From Streptomyces lydicus (lineage in GTDB: Bacteria > Actinomycetota > Actinomycetes > Streptomycetales > Streptomycetaceae): DNA of 64,000 nt. The translations under genes and the position numbers were made by a program. Below the pieces are notes generated by a model. That model was not told the origin of the DNA. It saw only the letters and a program-made list of their open reading frames with translations, and did not search any database. Positions 53,803 to 63,014 of this stretch are shown here, piece by piece. Position 1 is the stretch's first letter, and each line of letters starts with the position of its first letter. Where the stretch lies: assembly GCF_000717345.1 (NCBI RefSeq), contig NZ_JNZA01000001.1:248001-312000 (forward strand). The letters are read 5' to 3'.

Positions 53803-54509
53803 GGGATCAATTGTCCGATGATGACGTGCCTTTGGCGGCCGCGCCTGCCGTATGGATCACGCCAATACGGGCCTGGGAGCTCAGCGGCGATTCGGCCGTG
53901 TCGCTGTTCCGTTCGCCGCTCGACGGCGATGGGCGAGGGCGACGGCCTTGGCACCCTTCGCCGACGCCCACGGCCACGTGTTTGATCGACTGGGCGCGGA
54001 CCTCGCCGTCGCCAGCCGGGCCGTACTTCCCCCATCCCTCGCCGGCAACGGCGGGAGACCTCCGACTCACGGCTGACGACGAGGTGCCCCTCCTGCACGG
54101 GCCGGCAGATGAACGCTACCCATCCCTTTCCGAAGCACTCGTCAACATCCGGGCGACTCTGCGGCTGCGCATACAGGACAGGCTGCTCGAAGCCGCCGCC
54201 GCCGGCCACCTCAACCCGGACCTCATGGACCTGCGGATCGGCCACTCGAACGGGAACCCGTAGCCACCCGCTTGAGCCCGCCCCTCCGGGGGTCCCCGGT
54301 ACCTGACGTTCCCCTCTTCACCGGGGCCTCGAAGCCCTCGCGTGCCGGGGTGGCGGTCGCTGTTCCGCATGGCTCACCGGAGCATCGGCTCACGCCGGTG
54401 TGTCCGCCGCTCCGTGTCCGGCACTGAAGCCGTTCCGAAGCCCCGGTAGGACATATGTCATCGCCAGGATCGCGACTCAAGGCCCTGCCGGGTCGGCTGC
54501 CAATCCTCG
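53803..54509. other. Intergenic region with a possible broken ORF
   Basis: About 700 bp with no intact gene. A rightward frame ending at 54263 has protein-like sequence in its last 50 codons (RYPSLSEALVNIRATLRLRI, then DLMDLRIG) but no convincing start, so it may be the tail of a decayed gene. Confidence 0.4.
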
Positions 54510-54515
54510 TAGACT
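54510..54515 (+). promoter_or_regulatory. -10 hexamer for a leaderless small gene
   Basis: TAGACT ends 7 nt before the ATG at 54523, so transcription should begin at the start codon. No clear -35 is seen. Confidence 0.45.
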
Positions 54516-54522
54516 CCACAAC

Positions 54523-54744
54523 ATGTTCAAATCTCACAAAAACGGACGAGATGATGCCTGGGAAGGCATCGTCATCAAGAGGTCGCGGGGCATGCTCGAC
54601 GGCTCGAACATGTACCACTTCGTCGAGGTCCGCCTTGCCGACGGCGAATCCGTACAGGTCCGGATCAGCCGCCGGCTCTGGAAGTCGATCGAGGTCGGCG
54701 ATCGGATCGTCAAGCGGCCCGGCGCGGACCCGGCCAAGGAGTAG
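54523..54744 (+). CDS. Small basic protein, DUF7489-like
   Basis: A 73-aa protein (DAWEGIVIKRSRGMLDGSNM, then FVEVRLADGESVQVRISRRLW and GDRIVKRPGADP). The pattern is a small beta-barrel with conserved GxV and GDRIVK, as in OB- or SH3-like folds. Identical architectures occur in many Streptomyces as a short hypothetical protein. There is no ribosome-binding site. Function unknown. Confidence 0.72.
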   Translation: MFKSHKNGRDDAWEGIVIKRSRGMLDGSNMYHFVEVRLADGESVQVRISRRLWKSIEVGDRIVKRPGADPAKE

Positions 54745-55044
54745 CCCGCTACGCGAAGCATCTCCCTCGGGGCGGCCTGCTTCGGCTTTCGACGGTGGTG
54801 GCACCACCCATCGCCTGCGTGTCCACCATCTCGGCGGAGGGAACGCACAACCTCGCCCCGGACCCCGCCGGATGAAGACCCCGCTGAGGGCCCGGGGGAA
54901 TGGTGAGGAGAAGCCCAGCCGGCTCGCGCGCTGTGATCCGTCAGGTGTCGAAGATGCGGCGAAGCACGCCGCGGGCGAGCTCCGCGGCGTCGATGCTCGG
55001 GTACTCGAACCGCATTTTGTCGAAGCTGACGTCAAGCAGGCGTA

Positions 55045-55507
55045 CGCGGCCACGGACGGCTGCCGGGTCGCCATCGGCCGCCCCCCCCAGCCGGGCCCCG
55101 GCGGCGTGGTCCAGTCGTACGAGGAAGCGCTGAACACCCTGGATCTCGCCGACCGCATGGAACTCGACGCCCCCGTGCTGCGCGCCGCCGACCTCCTCGT
55201 CTACCCCGTCCTCACCCGCGACCGGCAGGCCATGGCCGACCTGGTCCGCAGCGCGCTCGGCCCCCTCACCTCCGCCCGAGGCGGGCCCCAGCCCCTGCTC
55301 GACACCCTCACCGTGTACTTCAACTCCGGTTGCGTGGCCGCCGGAGCCGCTCGCCGGCTCTCCCTGAGCGTGCGCGCGCTGACCTACCGCCTCGAACGCA
55401 TCCACACGCTGACCGGGGCCTACCCCGCCGACCCTGACCATCGCTACATGCTTCAGGCCGCGGTGATCGGCGCCCGCCTGCTCGACTGGCCGGCCAAGGA
55501 CCTCTGA
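55045..55507 (+). pseudogene. PucR/CdaR-type regulator, C-terminal remnant
   Basis: The frame reads GCRVAIGRPPQPGPGG, SYEEALNTLDLADRMELDAP, LVYPVLTRDRQAMADLV and RLSLSVRALTYRLERIHTLTG. These are the middle domain end and the C-terminal HTH_30 of PucR-family activators. The N-terminal two thirds are missing and upstream sequence is unrelated. The stop is at the expected place. Probably non-functional, although a short DNA-binding product could in principle be made. Confidence 0.7.
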
Positions 55508-56018
55508 AGGAACAGGGCCGGCCGGCAGTCCCCTCGCGGGGAGTTTGAACCTCTAGCGGAGTCGCTTGTGACCTTGAGGCGGTCGCGGAGGTTCGCCAGA
55601 ACCAGGCCGCAGTAGAGCGGGCACGTCGTGCTTCCTGTGCATGGGAAGGTGGCCTAGGCGGGCGAGTTCGGCGGTCCGGAATGCATGGTGGTCTGGGAAG
55701 CCTCGGTGAGGCACGTCGGCCCAGGCCCAGCCTCTCGTCGCTTTCGCTCAATCAACAAGCGCGGATGAGGGCTGGGCACCGCAGCTCACAGGCCGGACGC
55801 AAGGGCTCGACGACGTCGGAAGCACCCGAACAAAAAGAGAGACCGGCCATACCCGCAGCCGTGAGGGCGCAGGATTTGAGCGCTCAACTCGTCGGATGAG
55901 ATGGGGAAATGGCTGATCTCACGAACCGGTTAAGAATCTCTTGCGCGTCGGCGGTCAACCCCCACCAGGACATCGACGGTTCCTGCTCGCGCAAGCCCCT
56001 AGGTAGTTTCGATGACAG
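55508..56018. other. Intergenic region
   Basis: No gene supported. It sits between two decayed loci and shows no coding bias. Confidence 0.3.
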
Positions 56019-56228
56019 ATGCTGATGGGTATCGAGGCGATCGCGGCCTTTGCCTCAGGGCCCGGGCTCGGCAACCAGATCTTCCGCGGGCTCTCCAGCC
56101 TGGGCAGTGCGAACACGCTCAACGAAGTACTGTCGAGGACGCTCGGAATCGTCGTCCCAGCCCTGCCGTTCGACGCCGGGTACGTGCTGATCGGACGGCT
56201 CACCATCTCACGGGGGACCCGTGGCTGA
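56019..56228 (+). pseudogene. C-terminal remnant of an osmoprotectant ABC permease
   Basis: The frame reads GIEAIAAFASGPGLGNQIF, SANTLNEVLSRTLGIVVPAL and YVLIGRLTISRGTRG, the last about 65 residues of an OpuCB/OpuCD-type permease. The N-terminal membrane part is absent. The stop overlaps the next gene by 8 bp, as in intact opuC operons. Confidence 0.72.
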
Positions 56229-56735
56229 CTCTGCCGAAATCGTCGAACCGACCTCTCCCACGTCCGGCGCCGCGGGCCCCGGCGGATCCGCCCGATCCGC
56301 CGGGCCCGACCGGCCGGCCGCCGCCAGCGCGAGTATCCGGCTGGACAACCTCACCAAGCGCTGTCCGGACAGCCAAGCCCCGGCCCTGGAGGACGTGACC
56401 CGGGACGAAGCGGCCGGCGAAACCGTGATGCATGTGGAGCCCTCGGGCTGCGGCAAGAGCACCACCCTCAAGATGATCAACCGGCTGATCGAGCCGTCTT
56501 CGGGGCAGATCACCATCGGCGGCGAGGACGTCACCGGCATCGTCCCCGTGGCGCTCCGCCGCACCATCGGCTACGCCATCCAGGCCACGGGTCTCTTCCC
56601 GCACATGACCGTCACCGAGAACATCGGGCTCGTACCGAAGATGGCCGGCCGACCCCGCGCGAGGGTGCGGGACCGGGTCGAGGAGATGAGCAGCACCGTG
56701 GCCAGCTCAAGGGCCACCGATCCGGCACTCGTGGG
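56221..56735 (+). pseudogene. Truncated osmoprotectant ABC ATPase (OpuCA/ProV-like)
   Basis: From GTG 56221 the protein reads IRLDNLTKRCPDSQAPALED, then EPSGCGKSTTLKMINRLIEP and GYAIQATGLFPHMTVTENIG. The Walker A begins with Glu instead of the invariant Gly. Homology ends near RDRVEEMS; signature motif, Walker B and CBS domains are missing. The frame runs on through unrelated sequence into the binding-protein gene, giving a spurious 602-aa ORF. Confidence 0.75.
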
Positions 56736-56739
56736 GGCC

Positions 56740-57040
56740 GGCGCGCGGCATCGGGATGTCGCCGCTGCTGATGCTGTTCCGGGCCGAACCGCCCCTGGCC
56801 CTCCCACTGATCCTGGCGGTCCTACGGACCGCGCTCGTGCTGAACGTCGGCACCGCGACGCCGGCCACCTTCGGCGTAGGTGGAGGACTCGGGGGCCTGG
56901 GCTCCTCCGGCATCACCAACCAGCGCATGCCGGTGCTGGTGCTCGGCTCCGTACTGACGGTCGCCATGGCGCGGATCATGGACTGGCTGGGGACGCTCGT
57001 CGGGTTGCTGCAACGCCCACGCGGCTTGGAGGTGGACTGA
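56740..57040 (+). pseudogene. C-terminal remnant of a second osmoprotectant ABC permease
   Basis: The frame reads RGIGMSPLLMLFRAEPPLAL, PLILAVLRTALVLNVGTATP and ARIMDWLGTLVGLLQRP, which is the EAA loop and last helices of an OpuCB/ProW-type permease. Its 5' half and the 3' half of the preceding ATPase are gone, so a deletion fused the two. Its stop overlaps the binding-protein start (TGATG). Confidence 0.78.
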
Positions 57041-58029
57041 TGCGCCTGGCCCAGGTACGGACGGCCGTCGCGGGCGCGGGCGCCCTGCTGCTCGCCGTCG
57101 CAGGGCTGAGCGGCTGTGGACTGACCAGCGGCAGCCCGCTGGCCGACTCGGTGCAGCCCGGCTCCATCGGGAAGGGGAGACCGCTGGAGGGCGCCCAACT
57201 GACCGTGACCTCAAAGGAGTTCACCGAGCAAATCATCCTGGGTCAGATCATGGGGCTGGTCTTCAAAGCGGCCGGCGCGGAAGTCCTGGACCGGACGAAC
57301 ATCCAGGGCTCGATCGGTGCCCGCGAAGCGGTCAAGTCCGGTGCGGCGGACGGGATGTACGAGTACACCGGCACGGCCTGGATCACCTACCTCGGTCACA
57401 CCAAGCGGGTCGTCGACCCGCACGAGCAGTGGGAGGCCGTACGCGAGGAGGACCGCCGCAACGGCATCACCTGGCTGACCGCCGCCCCGCTCAACAACAC
57501 CTACGCGCTGGTCGCGAACCAGGCGAATGCGCAGAAGTACCGGCTGCGCACACTCTCCGACGTGGCACGTCTGACGAAGAAAGACCCGGGCGCGGCGACG
57601 ATCTGCGGCGGAAGCGAGTTCTCGGTGCGCGAGGACGGCCTGCCGGGCGTGGCAAAGACGTACGGATTCGCCCTCCGGAGCGGGAACTTCAAAAAGATGG
57701 ACGACGGCGTCGTCTACACCCAGGTCGCCGAGGGCGCGGCCTGCGCCCTCGGCGTGGCGGCCACCACCGACGGCCGCATTCCCGAACTCAAGCTGAAGGT
57801 GCTGGAGGACGACCGGCACTTCTTCCCCAACTACAACGCGGCACCCGAGATGAACAGCGCCACAATGAGGAAGTACCCCGCCATCGCCGACCTCCTCGCC
57901 CCGATCACCAAGCGGCTGACGGGGGCGGAGGCCCAGCGGCTGAACGCGCGGGTGGACGTGGACGGGGAGGACCCGCACGAGGTGGCGAAGGACTGGCTGG
58001 TGCGGGAGGGCTTCATCCGGGAAGGCTGA
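57040..58029 (+). CDS. Osmoprotectant (glycine betaine/choline) binding lipoprotein
   Basis: A 329-aa OpuCC/OsmF-like binding protein. The signal peptide ends in the lipobox LSGCG. The mature part has TVTSKEFTEQIILGQIMGLV, AADGMYEYTGTAWITYLG and a C-terminal AKDWLVREGF, all typical of the family. GGAGG lies before the ATG. It is the only intact gene of an otherwise decayed opuC-like operon, so it would need another transporter's membrane parts to work. Confidence 0.88.
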   Translation: MRLAQVRTAVAGAGALLLAVAGLSGCGLTSGSPLADSVQPGSIGKGRPLEGAQLTVTSKEFTEQIILGQIMGLVFKAAGAEVLDRTNIQGSIGAREAVKSGAADGMYEYTGTAWITYLGHTKRVVDPHEQWEAVREEDRRNGITWLTAAPLNNTYALVANQANAQKYRLRTLSDVARLTKKDPGAATICGGSEFSVREDGLPGVAKTYGFALRSGNFKKMDDGVVYTQVAEGAACALGVAATTDGRIPELKLKVLEDDRHFFPNYNAAPEMNSATMRKYPAIADLLAPITKRLTGAEAQRLNARVDVDGEDPHEVAKDWLVREGFIREG

Positions 58030-58113
58030 CGGACGGATTCGCGCGACCGTCCAACGAGCAGACGACGACCGGGCCGCCGGGTCCAAGGGTGGGGTGCGTT
58101 CCTCGCTCCTCCG

Positions 58114-59076
58114 TCACTTTGCCAGGGCCGCGCGGAGAAACTGGAGGATCTCCGCCTGGGCCGCCTCGGCCTGTGGTTCCACGCCGGGCAGGGTGAGGAA
58201 CGCGTGCTTCGCGCCCGGGTATGCGGAAAGCCGCACGGGCGTTCCTGCCTCGCGCAGCCGCTCGGCGTAGCGGCGACCGTGGTCGGCGACCGGGTCCTGG
58301 GTGGGCACCACCACGAGCGCCGGCGCCAGCCCGCTCAGATCGTCCGCGTGCAGCGGCGACAATGCGCGGGCGTCGGTTCCCGGCGGGACGGCGAGCCGCT
58401 GGACGAGCCGCAGTTGCGGCAGGGCCAGGGTCGGGCTGTGGGCGTACTCGGCCATCGAAGCGTGGTCGAACATCGTCTCGCTCACGTCGACCGCGGGGTT
58501 GACCAGCACCTGCGCCTTGAGCTCCAGGCCGGCCTCCCGGGCCCGGATGGCCGTCAGGGCGCTGATCAGCGCGCCGCAGCTCTCGCCGAATACGGCCGCG
58601 CGCGCCGGGTCGGCACCCCACTGCGCGGCGTGCCGCACCACATGGTCGAGCACGTCCCAGCCGTCGTCGGCGGCGTTCGCGAGCGGGCTGTCCGGGGCGA
58701 GGAGGCGGTGCTCGACCGAGATGACGAGCGCGGGCAGCGCCGCGGCGAGGTGGCTGTTGGTCCAGTCGCACTGCACCGCGGTGCCCACGAAGCCGCCTCC
58801 GTGGACATGGACCACGAGTGGCAGGTCGGTCCGGGCTGCGGCTTCGTCGTCTCCCGTCGGTGCCGGCCGGTACACCCGGACCGGGAGGTCGCGGCCGGGC
58901 AGCGCGATCTCCTGCCAGTCGATCGCGGCGCCGGGGTCCGGCTCTCCGAGGATCGCCCGCGCCGTACTGGAGGCCCGGAAGCGGTTCTCCGCGTCGCGGT
59001 AGGCGATCAGTTGCTCGGTCGTGATCGCCGAGAAGTCCGGCTCCGGCGGCCGCGTGGCCGTAGTGGTCTCGCTCAT
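58114..59076 (-). CDS. Alpha/beta hydrolase (HSL-type esterase)
   Basis: A 320-aa esterase of the hormone-sensitive-lipase family: oxyanion motif HVHGGGF, nucleophile elbow GESCG (in place of the usual GDSAG), catalytic Asp in TQDPVADHG and His in GAKHAFL. No signal peptide. It is divergent from a TetR gene with an operator-like palindrome between, suggesting induction by a small ester or its product. The substrate is unknown. Confidence 0.88.
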   Translation of the reverse strand: MSETTTATRPPEPDFSAITTEQLIAYRDAENRFRASSTARAILGEPDPGAAIDWQEIALPGRDLPVRVYRPAPTGDDEAAARTDLPLVVHVHGGGFVGTAVQCDWTNSHLAAALPALVISVEHRLLAPDSPLANAADDGWDVLDHVVRHAAQWGADPARAAVFGESCGALISALTAIRAREAGLELKAQVLVNPAVDVSETMFDHASMAEYAHSPTLALPQLRLVQRLAVPPGTDARALSPLHADDLSGLAPALVVVPTQDPVADHGRRYAERLREAGTPVRLSAYPGAKHAFLTLPGVEPQAEAAQAEILQFLRAALAK

Positions 59077-59145
59077 GTCTCCGTCTCCCCTCCCGGCCGG
59101 ATGCCGGGTGTGTCGTTGCGGTCGGACAGTGGGTTGCCCTGATTA

Positions 59146-59197
59146 TGCACGCACTGCGTGCAGCGGCAAGTGCATCCCCAAGTGCATCGGTTAGGCT
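59146..59197 (+). promoter_or_regulatory. Operator and promoter between esterase and tetR
   Basis: TGCACGCA-C-TGCGTGCA (59146-59162) is a perfect 17-bp palindrome, followed by two direct copies of AAGTGCATC. TAGGCT at 59192-59197 is a possible -10 for the tetR gene. This is a probable TetR binding region. Confidence 0.6.
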
Positions 59198-59219
59198 GAG
59201 TCCGGACGAGAGGGGCGAG

Positions 59220-59873
59220 ATGACTGGCCGAAGGCGATGGTCGACCGAGGAGATCCTGGACACGGCGGCGGAATTGCTGCGCACGGGCGACGCCGAGTCG
59301 TTCAGCGTGCGCAAACTCGCCGCAGCGCTCGGGACCGACTCCTCCAGCCTCTACAGGCACTTCCGTAACAAGACCGAACTGCTGCGCGCGGTCGCCGACC
59401 AGATCCTGCTGGCCGCCATGGACGGCTACCGCCCCGAGGGCGACTGGAAGCAGCGCATCACCGCCCTGGCCCTGCGCCTGCGCGAGGCTTTCGGCGAGCA
59501 ACCCCAACTCTCTGCGATCTGGGGACGCTATGGGTCCGGCGGCACCGGATCCCGGCTGGTCATGGAAGAGGTGCTACAGGCCCTGCGGGCTGCCGGCCTG
59601 CCCGACCAGGAGATCCCGGGGTGCTACCACCGGATAGTGGTCCTCCTCGCCGCGCTGATCTCCTCCGAGGCCGGCATCAGCACCCTCGCGCCCGAGGAGT
59701 ACGAACAGGGCATGGAGCAGTTCCGTGTCGCGGTGCTCGGCGCCGACCCCGAACGCTTTCCCGCCCTGGCTCACTTCGCCCGCGACATCCGCCCCCTCGG
59801 CGCAGACCGCCGCGCCGCGCTCGAGGAGATCCTCGCGGCCCAACTCGCCGACATCGAGGCCCGGATCCCCTGA
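59220..59873 (+). CDS. TetR/AcrR-family regulator
   Basis: A 217-aa regulator with the HTH at residues 8-55 (EEILDTAAELLRTGDAESFS, recognition helix TDSSSLYRHFRNKTELLRAV) and a TetR_C-type ligand domain. The ATG at 59220 follows GAGAGGGGCGAG. It is divergent from the esterase gene, with a shared palindromic operator, and most likely represses it and itself. Confidence 0.88.
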   Translation: MTGRRRWSTEEILDTAAELLRTGDAESFSVRKLAAALGTDSSSLYRHFRNKTELLRAVADQILLAAMDGYRPEGDWKQRITALALRLREAFGEQPQLSAIWGRYGSGGTGSRLVMEEVLQALRAAGLPDQEIPGCYHRIVVLLAALISSEAGISTLAPEEYEQGMEQFRVAVLGADPERFPALAHFARDIRPLGADRRAALEEILAAQLADIEARIP

Positions 59874-60375
59874 CGCGCCGGATCACGAGTCCGAGGTGGT
59901 CGGATCGCGCGGCTGCCGGAGGCCGGTGCGGTGTAGGAGTACGGCCAAGGAAGTTGATGTGGTCAGACTGGAGCGGGGAGAGGCGGGCGGCCGTTCAGGC
60001 CGGGGCTGTCCAGCCGTCCGCCGACTGGACGGTTGGCACTCCAGGCGCGGGGCGGGGACCGGGAACCCTGGCCGCCGCCGCGGCATGCCGCCCGCCGCGG
60101 GGACGGGCAGGTACGGCTCGGGGGAGGCCAGTTACAGCCACACGCCGAGCGGCAGCGGCACCGGGCATGCGGCGGCGGCCGGGCTGGCGGCCAGGTCTCC
60201 CTCGTCTGCGGATTTGGCCGGCACGAGGAGGATGTCGGCGTCCGCGTCGGGGGCGGGCTGTCCCGGCGCGCCCAGGACACGTGTGAGCGGCGGGAACGTC
60301 GCGGCGACGTTCGGATGGATGGCGGCCGCGCACCGCGGACCAAACCTCGGCAGGAGCCTCCCGGGACCCTGCATT
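59874..60375. other. Gene-free region
   Basis: No gene supported. A leftward 85-codon frame at 60132-60389 contains protein-like text (AAIHPNVAATFPPLTRVLGA) but has no start context or homology I recognise. Confidence 0.3.
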
Positions 60376-60482
60376 GCTCGGTGTCCCATCTCAAATGATT
60401 TGGTCCATGGTTATGGCTGTGACCTGCGGCGACCGGATGATTTGAGACGCTGGACCGGCGGATCTCTCAGTTGATCTGGTCC
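60376..60482 (+). repeat. Left outer and inner inverted-repeat arms of a ~1-kb element
   Basis: The outer arm (60376-60406) contains GTGTCCC and TGATTTGGTCC and pairs with 61374-61404, matching at 22 of 31 positions. The inner arm TCTCAGTTGATCTGGTCC (60465-60482) pairs with 61353-61370, with one mismatch in 18. The two arms flank the YrhB gene and resemble eroded insertion-sequence termini. Confidence 0.55.
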
Positions 60483-60660
60483 GGGCCCGGCGCCGGGCAG
60501 TGCCTCCGACCTGTTCGGTGCTGCTGTCCGTCAGCGGCCGAGGCCGGCAGTCGTAGCGCCTTCGGAACTCGTCGAGAAACGCTGCTCTTCGACGTCGACA
60601 GAGCCAGCACTGATGCCCGAGACGGTCGGGCTGGGGTGTCGCTGCAGGTGCACGAGGTGC

Positions 60661-61230
60661 TCAGCCGGAGGAGGTGTCCTGTGCGCGTGACCAGTTCGCC
60701 GGTTCAGGATTGGGTCTGCTGTACGTGGTTATGGCTAGGTACCGCGTGTCCGGCTGCGGCAGTCGGGACATCAGGTCAGCAGGCGGTTCAACTCCAGAGC
60801 CGATCGCGTCGACGAAGCGCAAGGCATCGGCGGGGCTCAGCCCGCCCCCAGCGTGGCGCACCGCCTTGAACGCGTCGAGACGGCGCCCAAGACCTATCAG
60901 ACGCCGCACTTCAACATCGAGCTCTCGTGGCGGGATCTCGCCCCGGACCTTCTCCCGGTACTGGTGCTCCCATTCCAGACCGTCGCTGCAGAACTGGCGG
61001 TGCACCATGTGCAGGCTGCCGTCCAGAGCGTCGACGAGGAACGGGCCGTGGCCGACCAAAGCGTCGCGCAGGTCGCGAGTCCGCGCGAACTGCGGCGACT
61101 GGCAGATGATCAGCCATCCCAACGCGTGCCGCTCCACGCTGATGACCACCATCGGCGGCAGGGACCGCTCGGCCTCTTCGCCGAGCAGGTGCCGCTCCAC
61201 CAGCTCGATCGCCCACTCACGCGAAATCAC
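60661..61230 (-). CDS. YrhB-domain protein (Imm35-like)
   Basis: A 189-aa protein from GTG 61230 (GGTGG upstream). The first 80 residues (SREWAIELVERHLLGEEAER, then HALGWLIICQSPQFARTRD and GHGPFLVDALDGSLHMV) are the YrhB domain, classified as Immunity protein 35 in polymorphic toxin systems. The C-terminal 100 residues (RRLIGLGRRLDAFKAVRHAG) resemble a ribosomal L7/L12-like helical motif seen in related Streptomyces proteins. No cognate toxin is adjacent, and the gene lies inside nested inverted repeats. Confidence 0.78.
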   Translation of the reverse strand: MISREWAIELVERHLLGEEAERSLPPMVVISVERHALGWLIICQSPQFARTRDLRDALVGHGPFLVDALDGSLHMVHRQFCSDGLEWEHQYREKVRGEIPPRELDVEVRRLIGLGRRLDAFKAVRHAGGGLSPADALRFVDAIGSGVEPPADLMSRLPQPDTRYLAITTYSRPNPEPANWSRAQDTSSG

Positions 61231-61352
61231 GCAACCACCGTACGTGGCCAGCCCACACACCCACACACCAATTTGCCGACCACCGAGCTGGCCGACACGC
61301 CCCAAGCGGGACGGCCACCAACGGGCCCCTCGCCTGAGACGGCCAACGGATC

Positions 61353-61404
61353 GGACCAGATCACCTGAGACAGGGACCAGATCGGCTGACACGGGACACT
61401 CGGC
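61353..61404 (-). repeat. Right inner and outer inverted-repeat arms
   Basis: GGACCAGATCACCTGAGA (61353-61370) and, 21 bp further, a second GGACCAGATC copy followed by CGGCTGACACGGGACAC (61374-61400). They are the inverse of the arms at 60465-60482 and 60376-60406. Confidence 0.55.
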
Positions 61405-61571
61405 ACGACATCACGCTGGCCCGTCGTGGATGACCTCGCGCAGTGAAGTTTGAGCGATTCTCACTGAAGGTTGCCGTCTCCGAAGGGCCAAGAGGGGCGC
61501 GGTGAACACCCGACAAAGGTGGTGCGGAGATTGTCGGGTGACCGGGACCGGTGCCGCCGCACGATGGGGGC

Positions 61572-62363
61572 ATGGATGACACGACCTTGGTATCCCGCTT
61601 CCTCCGCGACGGCTTCGTGAAGTTGGAGGGCGCCGTCGCGCCGCGCGTGGCCGCGGACTGCGCGCGGTTGCTGTGGCGAGAGACGGGCTGCGACCCGGAC
61701 GATCCAGCGACGTGGACGCAACCCGTGCACTGGGTGGCCGGCATGGCGCAGGGGCCGTTCGCCGCCGCACCCAACTCCCCGTCCCTGCAGCGCGCGTACG
61801 ACCTGCTCGTCGACGCGGGACGCTGGGAGCCGCGCTACTCGCTGGGCACGTTCCCGCTGCGCTTCCCGCACGAGGAAGAGCCGGACGACGCGGGCTGGCA
61901 CATCGAGGGGAGCTATCTTCCGCAGGGCGAGAGCTGGTACTTCACAAATCTGCGCTCCCGGGGCCGGGCGCTGCTGATGCTGTTCCTGTTCAGCGAGGTC
62001 GGTGAGGAGGACGCCCCGACCCGGATCCGGGTCGGCTCACACCTCGACGTGCCGAAGGTGCTGGAGAAGTACGGGGAAGACGGGGCGAGCGGGCTGGCCC
62101 TTGCGCCCGATCTGGTGGCGGCGTCCGACCACCGGCCACTCGCCCTCGCCACCGGGTCCCCGGGCGACGTCTTCCTGTGCCATCCGTTCCTGGTGCACGC
62201 GGCGCAACCGCACCATGGGATGCGACCGCGCTTCATGGCCCAGCCGCCGCTGATGCCGGCCGCGCCGTACGAACTGGAGCGGGCCGACGGCGCGTACTCA
62301 CCCGTGGAGATCGCGATCCGCCGGGGACTGGGACAGGACACCCCGGTCACCGGCCTTCGCTGA
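61572..62363 (+). CDS. Phytanoyl-CoA dioxygenase (PhyH)-like oxygenase
   Basis: A 263-aa Fe(II)/2-oxoglutarate oxygenase-like protein. WHIEGSYLP supplies the first His, the metal Asp is not in canonical HxD spacing (H-x-E here), and the distal His is probably in CHPFLVHAAQPHHG; the Arg for 2-oxoglutarate fits MRPRFMAQPP. Homologues in Streptomyces are annotated as PhyH proteins of unknown substrate. The ATG at 61572 follows a GGGGG run. It stands alone. Confidence 0.8.
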   Translation: MDDTTLVSRFLRDGFVKLEGAVAPRVAADCARLLWRETGCDPDDPATWTQPVHWVAGMAQGPFAAAPNSPSLQRAYDLLVDAGRWEPRYSLGTFPLRFPHEEEPDDAGWHIEGSYLPQGESWYFTNLRSRGRALLMLFLFSEVGEEDAPTRIRVGSHLDVPKVLEKYGEDGASGLALAPDLVAASDHRPLALATGSPGDVFLCHPFLVHAAQPHHGMRPRFMAQPPLMPAAPYELERADGAYSPVEIAIRRGLGQDTPVTGLR

Positions 62364-62457
62364 GAAACGCTCAATCTTCACCTTGAGGGATCACTGGAGG
62401 CCGTTGTCCCCACCGCTGCGCACGGCCCACACGGGATCTGAGCGCCGCGAACGTTTC

Positions 62458-62700
62458 ATGAAGCTATCCACCGCGGGATGGGGACAGGGCTGGATGAAGG
62501 TGCCCCCTTGGCCCCCTCAAGACCAGCTGTCCACCGCGGTCGACGCGCTACTGGAGCACGTCGACCAAGACGCTCTGCCGCCGCCTGCAGAGCGAAAAAG
62601 GCTGCGCGAGGCCGCCGGTCAGAGCCAGGCCCAGATCGCTACCGCACTGAGCGCGGCCGATGGTCGGTGCGCCCACGGCCCGCTCGGTGGTATGGACGGC
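62458..62700 (+). pseudogene. N-terminal HTH fragment of a Tap-like/Xre protein
   Basis: The frame reads LSTAVDALLEHVDQDALPPP and AERKRLREAAGQSQAQIATAL, an N-terminal HTH block found on several Streptomyces plasmid- and telomere-associated proteins. Immediately after, homology jumps frame (VGAPTARSVVW) and meets stops. Nothing of the remaining protein survives. Confidence 0.5.
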
Positions 62701-63014
62701 GACGGGCCGCTGAATTGCGTCGGCGGCCTGGCCCGCCAAGAGCGTCCCCGCGCTTATCGATTGGACAATGGCCCACGCTTGGGCGACCGCCTGCTCGTCT
62801 CGCCTCAGCCAGCGGAAGGCCGTGGGCCCTGCTTCTCGTCGGGCACCCAGCGCAGTGCGATGCCCTCGGGGCGGCTCGGATCGCCCAGCGTTGGCGAAGG
62901 TGCTTCGAGGTGGAGCCCGTGAATCCTCAGGTGCGCATCTTCCTGGGGCCACCTGTGAACCTGCGTCCGCTGGTCTTCAGCCGTTCACGGCCTTGACTCT
63001 GAGAGGATCAGGCC

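Noticed and set aside
53736..54263. A 175-codon rightward ORF whose last 50 codons look protein-like.
   Set aside because: The first two thirds overlap the divergent promoter and have poor codon bias; possibly a gene tail, but not enough support.
54941..55030. A leftward reading VSFDKMRFEYPSIDAAELARG ending in a stop at the edge of the PucR remnant.
   Set aside because: It looks like a genuine C-terminal fragment, but I cannot name the family and nothing upstream supports it.
56221..58029. A 602-aa ORF that looks like an ABC ATPase fused to a binding protein.
   Set aside because: The middle 110 residues are an out-of-frame reading of permease sequence; the binding protein has its own start and ribosome-binding site at 57040.
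60132..60389. An 85-codon leftward ORF ending near 60132.
   Set aside because: No start context and no recognised family; high-GC DNA gives many such frames.
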